NCBI GenBank assembly: GCA_002385265.1 | Contig: DGDD01000052.1 | Location: forward strand, 1 to 30,542 | Source: Chitinophagaceae bacterium UBA3961 | GTDB lineage: Bacteria > Bacteroidota > Bacteroidia > Chitinophagales > Chitinophagaceae | Direction of reading: 5' to 3' | DNA: 30,542 nucleotides | In this document: one piece after another, positions 23,877 to 30,542 of the stretch | Layout: each line of letters opens with the position of its first letter | How positions within the stretch are numbered: position 1 is the stretch's first letter | Notes under the pieces: generated by a model | What the model was told of the DNA's origin: nothing | Seen by the model: the letters and a program-made list of their open reading frames with translations, nothing else | Databases searched by the model: none | Program-made: the position numbers and the translations under genes

Positions 23877-25397
23877 TTAGTCTATCACATCCAAATGATA
23901 CTCCTGCACCAACGCCGGATTCTCCGGCGATAATGTGAAATACATTCTCGCATTTTTTTTCGAACCGTGAATAATGCAATAGCCTCGCAGTTGATTTTCA
24001 GCAACCATTTCTCCTACGCTCACAATACTTCCAATTTCATCAAATACTTTTTTCGATTGATCTTTTAAGATGTCGATAGGATAGTCGTCGAAAAAGTTCT
24101 CAGCAAAAATAGGAGGCTTTGAATTCCAAGTTGGAATAACAGCGATCAACTCTTTTTGTCTTTTTGCAAGCATAGGAGACACACCAACCAATCTTGGTTT
24201 CAAGTCGGCCATCGTTATCAATGTATCAACAATTTGCAGATTCATTGCAGAGCAAGGGGCATAGGTAATGTTTCCAAAGAATATTACGCCAATGCCATAT
24301 TCAGGAAGAAAGCGCCAATTACTACCGTATCCCGGCAATCCGCCACTGTGGCCAATTACCACCATCCCTCTTGCGTCACGAAGCCAGTTCAATCCATATG
24401 TATAGCTGGTAGTGGCTATCAGCGTTTTTCCATTTGGTAGGCGGCTTGCAGTGTTCAATCCAATGAAACGCGATGGATCGTGCATTTCTCGAATCGTACT
24501 TCTTTTCACCGGAAAGGCTTCGGCATCATTTCGCTCGGGCCAAGCGGCTTCGTGCATGGCCACATAGTTGGCAAATTCTTCTATCGAGGTGATCATGCCG
24601 CCCATTGATCCATAAATGCCATCGTGAAGTGGCACTTCTTTTCTCCATTTCTCATAAATATACCGATAGCCTACAGCAAACACTTCTTTCGGTACTTCGC
24701 TGTACTCGTAAGTTGTTTGCTTCATATTCAATGGTGCGAGTAAGTATTTTTTTACATAGTCACTGTAATACATACCCGAAGCTTTATGAATAATATAGCC
24801 CAACATCGCAAATCCGAGGTTGCTGTACTCGTAAGCAACGCCAGGAGTATTTGAAAAGCTCAGTCCTTTCGCAATAAGGTCCAACAGTTCTTTCTCTGTG
24901 TCTTGCAATTGACGGTCGCCCCAAGGATTGTCCTCCGGAAATCCTGCGCTATGACTCATCAAATGGCGAATGGTGATCAATGGTGCGTCTTTTGTAAGCC
25001 CTTGACCTTTCATAGCCGGTATGTATTTTTCAACCGGATCATCAAGTCGCAACTTCCCTTGATCGCGTAGATGCAAAATGGCGAGTGCCGTAAAACTCTT
25101 CGACATCGATGCAATACGAAACAATGATTTTGTTGTGGCTGGAATTTTTTCTTCTAAGTTAGCATAGCCGCCTGCTCCTTTAAATACCAACTTACCATCT
25201 ACTACAATTCCAAAAGCATAGCCCGGGTAATGATTTTTCTCTGCAAAGTCTTTATAGAGTTTTTCAATAATCGGGAATGTTTTTTCGATCTTTTTTAGAC
25301 GATTGCTGTCGGCAAATGAGCCGGCATGATGGTCTTTGGGGGTTTGAGCGTTCAGGAAAAGTGGAAAGCCCAAAACTAAGAGCAGTGCGATTCTCAT
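23877..25397 (-). CDS. Exported class C beta-lactamase-fold serine hydrolase
   Basis: 506 aa with a Sec signal peptide (RIALLLVLGFPLFLNAQ), so periplasmic. The three active-site motifs are present: S97-M-S-K100 (RIASMSKSF), Y191-S-N193 (YEYSNLGFAMLGY) and H350-S-G352 (VIGHSGGLPG). A GIYGSMGGMITSIEEFANYV segment is typical of esterase or peptidase members. About 130 residues follow the catalytic domain, with SKPPIFAENFFDDYP, and may form a small lid or lipocalin-like part. These enzymes include esterases, D-aminopeptidases and beta-lactamases, and the sequence does not decide between them. Resistance activity is not implied. Confidence 0.92.
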   Translation of the reverse strand: MRIALLLVLGFPLFLNAQTPKDHHAGSFADSNRLKKIEKTFPIIEKLYKDFAEKNHYPGYAFGIVVDGKLVFKGAGGYANLEEKIPATTKSLFRIASMSKSFTALAILHLRDQGKLRLDDPVEKYIPAMKGQGLTKDAPLITIRHLMSHSAGFPEDNPWGDRQLQDTEKELLDLIAKGLSFSNTPGVAYEYSNLGFAMLGYIIHKASGMYYSDYVKKYLLAPLNMKQTTYEYSEVPKEVFAVGYRYIYEKWRKEVPLHDGIYGSMGGMITSIEEFANYVAMHEAAWPERNDAEAFPVKRSTIREMHDPSRFIGLNTASRLPNGKTLIATTSYTYGLNWLRDARGMVVIGHSGGLPGYGSNWRFLPEYGIGVIFFGNITYAPCSAMNLQIVDTLITMADLKPRLVGVSPMLAKRQKELIAVIPTWNSKPPIFAENFFDDYPIDILKDQSKKVFDEIGSIVSVGEMVAENQLRGYCIIHGSKKNARMYFTLSPENPALVQEYHLDVID

Positions 25398-25565
25398 GTA
25401 AATCAGGTTGTTTTCTTCAATTTAGTTAAAATCCCAGCAACTTATTTCAGTTTTTAATTGTCTATTAATTTTAATGTGTTTGAAACTTGGGCATTTTCAA
25501 CCAAATCCGTTTTTTGATGGTATCTTGAAGCGCACCTATTGATACAAAAATTGCTCGCATTTTCC

Positions 25566-28500
25566 ATGAGATTCAAAATTCTCTTTTTATTGCTATTCAT
25601 GGCTATAGGGCTGATGCCTTTTAATTTGTTCGCTCAGCAAACAAACCCTTGCGGTGTTGTTGCAAAAATGAGTATTGAAGGCGATTCCGTTTTTTCTGCT
25701 CCTGCTTATATTACGCTTGACAATGCGAGTATCAATGCTACCGATTTTAAATTTATAGTGAATGGTTTTCCTTTTGTACTAAATAGTCCGGCCGGGGTTT
25801 CGGTAAATACGGGTTTAACCATTGTTCAACTGGTTGCCTATAATGGCAATTGCACTGATACCACAACGGTTCACTATTTCTATTCCGGAAGTTTTCCTGC
25901 TGATGTAGATTTTGCAAAACGCTATTATGCACAAGACGGAAGAGAATACGACATGAGAGGATTAACTGCTGCTGCTAATGGCGATTTATTTATCTATGGA
26001 AACAGAACCGGTGTGTACTCGTATCAAGAGGCTCAAATGGGTATTTTGATTCGTGCAAAAGCTGATGGCTGCATTAAATGGAGCAGGAAGTTAGAATTGA
26101 GCGCCAATGACCTCAGTGATATTACAAACGTGAAAGAATCTTCTGCAGGTTCAATATTCCTATTTCACGGCGAAAGTTCATTTCCTCAATTTTTCTCTAA
26201 ACTTGATGCTTCAGGAAACCTGCTTTGGACGAGAGCTTTACGCAACTCAACCGGTCAATATGATCGTTTTTTTGCTTTGCAAACAACACCCGACGATGGG
26301 GCCGTTGTGTTGTCAACACCTAATAATGTAATTGGCTTCAGCGTTACGCGCTTTTCTGCAACAGGTCAAATTTTATGGCAACGCTCGCTAGACTATAATC
26401 AAGTGTGGTCAAATTGGCTTAAAACCATGGTGATCAAAGATGGATTCGTATATGTAACAGGTACTGTTGGTTACAATAACTTATTAAATTCTACTGCGTC
26501 GGTATTTAAATTGAATTTGAACGATGGTGCTTCTGTTTGGCACAAGCAATACTTAATGGATGGAAAGATCCCAAGTTTGCAAGATATGGTGCCTACAACA
26601 GATGGATTAGTGTTGGCTTGCGTTTCGCCCACCGGTAATCCTCTGTTGGCAACTATCGCCGGCTACTTAAAAATTGACTTTGATGGCAATCCTGTAAAGT
26701 CTGCTCTCATTGCTGAAAACTACACTCCTGATCCTCAATTTGGGCCATATCAAGCAGGAACCATTCGCATTGCGAAATCCGGCAATAGTTTTTATCTCTC
26801 AACGTTCGGGGCGAATGCATTGAATCTTCAAGGCGATGGTACTAGATCTATTTTGGTTCGTCTTAATAACAATCTTGATCTGGTTTGGGGAAGAGCAACG
26901 GGAGGTGTTGGCCAACCACGTTATTATTTCAATGCACCAACGGTTAAAGATGGCGTATTCATCGGTGGTAGAGAACTATCGGCGGCATTACTGTCCAATT
27001 ATTTTAGTACGGGGTTTTCCGTTTACCCGGTAGACACTTTAGGCAACAGCTCTATCTATTCTTGTGGTTTGTATGAAAAGGACGCACAGTTGATTGCTAC
27101 TACTACAACAAGTACCGCATTGCAATGGACTACCGATCAAGCCGGAAACTCTGTTGCAGAAGCACCACAAACTCCTTTTGCAAACTACAACCCAACGATG
27201 AGGTTTACTTGTCCAAGTTTTATTGACTCTTGTAGTTTCCTGAAGCTCACAGGGCAAAGATCCATATGTAATTTGAATGTAACCTACACGTATAGAACGC
27301 ATAAAAACAAAGGATGCGGACAAGCCATTCTTTGGAAAAACTCTCCAAACATTCAGGTGGTGAGTCAGTCTGATTCTTTGATTAGGGTTAGATTTACTTC
27401 AATGGGGCGCCATGTTATTTATGCAAGTACAGTGCTGGCTTGTTCTCCGTTGGAAGACTCAATAGTGATCATTGCTGATTCAAAAACACCGCCACTGAAC
27501 ATCGGAACGGACACTGTTTTGTGTAAAGGGAATACCATGAAATTGAGAGCCGGATTTCGGTATTCCTCTTATTTATGGAGTAATGGAGCAATAGATTCAG
27601 TAATCACGATCAATCAACCCGGACAATATTGGTTGATGGTTAAAGACTCTTGTGACAATGAATTTCGAGATACCATTACTGTATCGGATGCACCACCCAT
27701 TCCTTTTTCTATCGGCCCCGATCGGGTTATTTGCGCCAGCGATACCGTTGAATTAAATGCTACATCCGGGTTTTTAAATTATTCTTGGAGTCCTTCGTAT
27801 AGAATCGACGCTACAAGTTCTCAAAAGGTTGTGGTGAATCCATTGGTTGATACTGTTTATACAGCAATCGCAGAAAAAACGCCGGGCTGTTTTGCTTACG
27901 ATACAGTTCGAATAAAAGTAAATCAATCGACTCCAATTAATCTTGGCCCCGACAAAAGCTTCTGTTCGGGCGATAGCGCTCTTATTACTCCCGGCGGTGG
28001 ATTCAACACTTATCTATGGAACAACGGAAGCGCTGCTGCTTCTTTAATCGTAAAGTCGCTAGGTTCTTATTCAGTAATGGTGACGAATAATTTTGGATGT
28101 AAGTCTTACGATACGCTACAAGTAACCAATGTTTTCGCACTGCCAAAACCGGTTTTGGACAAAAATTCCATTCTCTGCGAAGCCACTACACGAACATTGG
28201 ATGCAGGTGCCGGATACCAATCTTATGTATGGAATACCGGAGCGAATTCACAAACAATTGCGATCAATGGATTGGGAGTTTATGCGGTTCAAGTAACTGA
28301 CAACAATGGCTGCAAGGGAACGGATACTACGCGTATCAATTTTATCCAAACCAATCCAGCTGCTTTTCTTCCGGCTGATACTGCTATTTGTGTGTATGAA
28401 AAACTTACTATAAAGCCAACTTCTCCATTCAGTACTTATTTGTGGAACGATGGAACCAACAGTTCTTCCTTGCTCATCAATAAAACCGGCAATTATTGGT

Positions 28501-28847
28501 TGAAAGTGAGCGATCAATACGGCTGTATTGGAACTGACTCAATAGCTGTAACGGTGAAGACCGATTGCTTGGTAGGAATATTCGTTCCATCGGCTTTCAC
28601 TCCAAATAGAGATGGGAAAAACGATCTTATCAAACCTACCGTGTATGGAAAGATTGTTAAATACGAGTTTTTGATCTACAATCGATGGGGTACCATTGTA
28701 TTTCGATCTACTGAGATCAATCAAGGTTGGGATGGTAAGCTCAATCGTCAAGATCAGTCCATCGGAGGCTACGTATGGGTAGTGAACTACCAATTTGAGG
28801 GCCAACCCGCCAAGCAACAAAAAGGTACCGTTGTGTTGATTCGATGA
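25566..28847 (+). CDS. Large surface protein with five Ig-like repeats and T9SS type B sorting domain
   Basis: 1093 aa from ATG 25566, which starts the signal peptide RFKILFLLLFMAIGLMPFNL; a TTG at 25539 would add nine residues. Residues about 100-540 look like a beta-propeller of quinoprotein-like repeats (GLTAAANGDLFIYGNR, TTPDDGAVVLSTP, MVPTTDGLVLACVSP). Five repeats of about 70-78 residues start near 643, 713, 791, 861 and 932, most with a Cys about 10 residues in (VLC, VIC, SFC, ILC, AIC), a YLWNNG-like core and a second Cys near the end (GCKS, GCKG, GCIG). The last 90 residues (VPSAFTPNRDGKND, IYNRWGTIVF, GWDGK, GGYVWVVNY) are the gliding-motility-associated C-terminal domain, directing type IX secretion and surface attachment. 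Likely adhesin or structural; no enzyme domain seen. Confidence 0.92.
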   Translation: MRFKILFLLLFMAIGLMPFNLFAQQTNPCGVVAKMSIEGDSVFSAPAYITLDNASINATDFKFIVNGFPFVLNSPAGVSVNTGLTIVQLVAYNGNCTDTTTVHYFYSGSFPADVDFAKRYYAQDGREYDMRGLTAAANGDLFIYGNRTGVYSYQEAQMGILIRAKADGCIKWSRKLELSANDLSDITNVKESSAGSIFLFHGESSFPQFFSKLDASGNLLWTRALRNSTGQYDRFFALQTTPDDGAVVLSTPNNVIGFSVTRFSATGQILWQRSLDYNQVWSNWLKTMVIKDGFVYVTGTVGYNNLLNSTASVFKLNLNDGASVWHKQYLMDGKIPSLQDMVPTTDGLVLACVSPTGNPLLATIAGYLKIDFDGNPVKSALIAENYTPDPQFGPYQAGTIRIAKSGNSFYLSTFGANALNLQGDGTRSILVRLNNNLDLVWGRATGGVGQPRYYFNAPTVKDGVFIGGRELSAALLSNYFSTGFSVYPVDTLGNSSIYSCGLYEKDAQLIATTTTSTALQWTTDQAGNSVAEAPQTPFANYNPTMRFTCPSFIDSCSFLKLTGQRSICNLNVTYTYRTHKNKGCGQAILWKNSPNIQVVSQSDSLIRVRFTSMGRHVIYASTVLACSPLEDSIVIIADSKTPPLNIGTDTVLCKGNTMKLRAGFRYSSYLWSNGAIDSVITINQPGQYWLMVKDSCDNEFRDTITVSDAPPIPFSIGPDRVICASDTVELNATSGFLNYSWSPSYRIDATSSQKVVVNPLVDTVYTAIAEKTPGCFAYDTVRIKVNQSTPINLGPDKSFCSGDSALITPGGGFNTYLWNNGSAAASLIVKSLGSYSVMVTNNFGCKSYDTLQVTNVFALPKPVLDKNSILCEATTRTLDAGAGYQSYVWNTGANSQTIAINGLGVYAVQVTDNNGCKGTDTTRINFIQTNPAAFLPADTAICVYEKLTIKPTSPFSTYLWNDGTNSSSLLINKTGNYWLKVSDQYGCIGTDSIAVTVKTDCLVGIFVPSAFTPNRDGKNDLIKPTVYGKIVKYEFLIYNRWGTIVFRSTEINQGWDGKLNRQDQSIGGYVWVVNYQFEGQPAKQQKGTVVLIR

Positions 28848-28897
28848 TCTCACTTATTGCTTACATTTAGGTACTTATTCAATCAATTTTCTTGCAT

Positions 28898-30508
28898 ATG
28901 AAAAAGCAATTCTTGCTTATCGGCAAATTCTTGCTCTTCTTTTCACTAATGTATTTCTTCACCGCAGTCGTAAAAGCACAAGTTGCCCAAAATAATCTCT
29001 TGCCAAGAGTAGTGATTACAGCCGATCCGGAGCTGGATGACGCCAATTCTCTCATTCGCTTCTTGCTGTACAGCACAGATGTAAAAGTAGAAGGATTGAT
29101 CTATGCCAGCAGTGGTTTTCATTGGACAGGCGACGGTAAAGGAACCAAATGGTATGTAGAAGGAAGAGAGTATACCAGATTTGGTTTGAAAATTTGCCCC
29201 TGTGAGCGTTATCGCTGGGACCCCAAAGAACGGTTCATTCACGATGCAGTAGAGACCTACGAGAAGGTTTACCCGAATTTAATAAAACATCATTCCAATT
29301 ACCCAAAACCATCGTATCTGAAGTCGGTTATCAAATGGGGTAATATTGAATTTGATGGCGATATCTCTAAAGACAGTGAAGGGTCTAATTGGATCAAGAG
29401 CTTGTTATTAGACAACAATGCTTCACCACTATACGTAACCGCTTGGGGTGGGCAAAGTACCATTGCACGCGCATTAAAATCGATTGAAGACGAGTTTAAG
29501 GCTAAGGCCGGTTGGGATGCTATTCGTAAGAAGGTTAGTAAAAAGTTAGTGATATTGCCATCGGGCGATCAAGACGGAACCTATGAGAAATACATTAAAC
29601 CGAATTGGCCGGATGTAGAATACAGAGAATTCAAGAATGCAGCAAATTTCGCATATGGGGCACAGTTGAGTGCAACTGAAGAGAATGCTTATTTTCTTAC
29701 CACCTCTTGGATGAAGGAAAACGTTTCTTCTAAAGGACCCTTTGGTTCATTGTACAGAGTTTGGGGCGATGGAAAGCAGATGGTAAAGGGTGATGTGTTT
29801 GATTATTTTGGTGTTCCTGATAAAACCAATGAGGAACTCAGGGCCATGGGATACATCGTTTGGTTGCCGGTTCAAGAAAAAGGCTCTTGGCTAGGAGAGG
29901 GGGATACGTTTACTTTTATGAACTTGCTTGATAACGGATTGCTGGCCTATTGGAGAGGGGGCAATGGAGGATGGGGAGGTCGTCAGTTAACAGCGTCTGA
30001 ATCAAATCCAAACTTCATGCAATTGCCCGACAGTGCTACTTTGGCAGCCAACTCGGGAATGCTGATTACGGCTAGCAGTGCTGCGGAAAGGGCGAAAAAA
30101 GCGAATGAAGGAATTCCCTATCCCAATTTCTTTCCTGCTGCGCAAAATGATTTTGCGGCACGCATGCGTTGGTCGGTAAGCGATGATTTTAAAAAGGCAA
30201 ATCATCATCCAATTATCAAGCTTGATAAATTATACAAAGTGGTGATGAAGCCCGGAACCAGTTGGAATATTAAAGCAACAATCACTGACCCTGATAATGA
30301 CAAGGTTTCATTTAAATGGTGGCAATTGAGGTCGTTTACCAATCAAACACAATTAAGCATCAGTGATCCTAACTCTTTATCAATTAAGATAACTGTACCT
30401 GCTACAGCTAAAGAAGGAGAAATTTTAGAATTGGTATTAGAAGTGAAAGACAATGGCAGTCCGGCTTTAACCAAGTATCAGAAGGTGTTGATTTTGGTGG
30501 GGAAGTAA
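28898..30508 (+). CDS. Exported Sde182/DUF1593 family protein (nucleoside hydrolase-like fold)
   Basis: 536 aa from ATG 28898, with a signal peptide (GKFLLFFSLMYFFTAVVKAQ). The N-terminal domain (about 35-310) carries VVITADPELDDANSLIRFLL, where D43 and D47-D48 match the aspartate cluster that binds calcium in nucleoside hydrolases, then EGLIYASSGFHW and LYVTAWGGQSTIARAL. Residues about 440-536 (NHHPIIKLDKLYKVVMKPGT, DPDNDKVSFKWWQL, EILELVLEVKDNGSPALTKY) are the beta-sandwich C-terminal domain of the Sde182 cellulose-binding family. Likely acts on or binds polysaccharide or a nucleoside-like glycoside in the periplasm; activity is not established. A near -7 element (TACATTTA, 28862-28869) lies upstream. 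Confidence 0.9.
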   Translation: MKKQFLLIGKFLLFFSLMYFFTAVVKAQVAQNNLLPRVVITADPELDDANSLIRFLLYSTDVKVEGLIYASSGFHWTGDGKGTKWYVEGREYTRFGLKICPCERYRWDPKERFIHDAVETYEKVYPNLIKHHSNYPKPSYLKSVIKWGNIEFDGDISKDSEGSNWIKSLLLDNNASPLYVTAWGGQSTIARALKSIEDEFKAKAGWDAIRKKVSKKLVILPSGDQDGTYEKYIKPNWPDVEYREFKNAANFAYGAQLSATEENAYFLTTSWMKENVSSKGPFGSLYRVWGDGKQMVKGDVFDYFGVPDKTNEELRAMGYIVWLPVQEKGSWLGEGDTFTFMNLLDNGLLAYWRGGNGGWGGRQLTASESNPNFMQLPDSATLAANSGMLITASSAAERAKKANEGIPYPNFFPAAQNDFAARMRWSVSDDFKKANHHPIIKLDKLYKVVMKPGTSWNIKATITDPDNDKVSFKWWQLRSFTNQTQLSISDPNSLSIKITVPATAKEGEILELVLEVKDNGSPALTKYQKVLILVGK

Positions 30509-30542
30509 GGCTGTTTAGAAAATTCAGAAGGTATTCATTAGA

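Noticed and set aside
22386..28904. Shared CTTGCATATGAAAAA at the Gfo/Idh and Sde182 start codons
   Set aside because: The match is mostly the common ATG-AAA-A start context; no promoter element lies at a consistent distance in both.

Overview
The window looks like chromosomal DNA of a member of the Bacteroidota, most likely the Chitinophagales/Chitinophagaceae. The reasons are: several start regions carry the Bacteroidota -7 element TAnnTTTG and lack clear Shine-Dalgarno sequences; one protein ends in a gliding-motility-associated (type IX secretion, type B) C-terminal domain; and many exported enzymes belong to families expanded in this phylum (GtaA-type glutaminase, GH3, DUF1080, exported Gfo/Idh, Sde182/DUF1593). 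Base composition is moderate, and I saw no phage, plasmid, IS, CRISPR, tRNA or rRNA.

Layout. Positions 1-958: 3' part of an ABC-2 permease. 1091-4020: exported GtaA-like glutaminase, then a GNAT acetyltransferase. 4149-7575: tight, overlapping eat-eutB-eutC operon for ethanolamine uptake and B12-dependent deamination, with no microcompartment genes. 7642-9614: Bcr/CflA efflux pump convergent with an outer-membrane barrel-like protein. 9811-11798: AraC regulator and aldo/keto reductase. 11922-14246: secreted GH3 glycosidase. 14301-14858: yefM-yoeB toxin-antitoxin locus with an intact antitoxin, intact-looking promoter/operator, and a toxin gene interrupted by an in-frame stop. 15148-23789: a run of mostly exported sugar-oxidation genes (TIM-barrel epimerase-like protein, GMC flavin dehydrogenase, haem-binding protein, Dabb protein, DUF1080 lipoprotein, TolB-like propeller, Tat-exported Gfo/Idh), with an LLM flavin enzyme and a DUF1801 protein between them. 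23877-30508: class C serine hydrolase, large T9SS-sorted surface protein, and Sde182-like nucleoside-hydrolase-fold protein.

How the genes may work together. The GMC dehydrogenase, DUF1080 lipoprotein, TIM-barrel protein and Gfo/Idh protein are the families associated with the 3-keto-glycoside route, in which a sugar is oxidised at C3, the glycosidic bond is cleaved, and the keto-sugar is epimerised or reduced. Together with the GH3 enzyme and a CxxCH protein that could accept electrons, they suggest a periplasmic oxidative glycoside-degrading module outside any SusCD locus. This is inference from families and proximity.

The clearest single observation is the yoeB gene. It reads in the family frame from start to stop, with the expected catalytic residues at the family positions, but codon 52 is TAA where a leucine codon is expected. 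Upstream are three TGTACA boxes at exact 12-bp steps, lying over the promoter.
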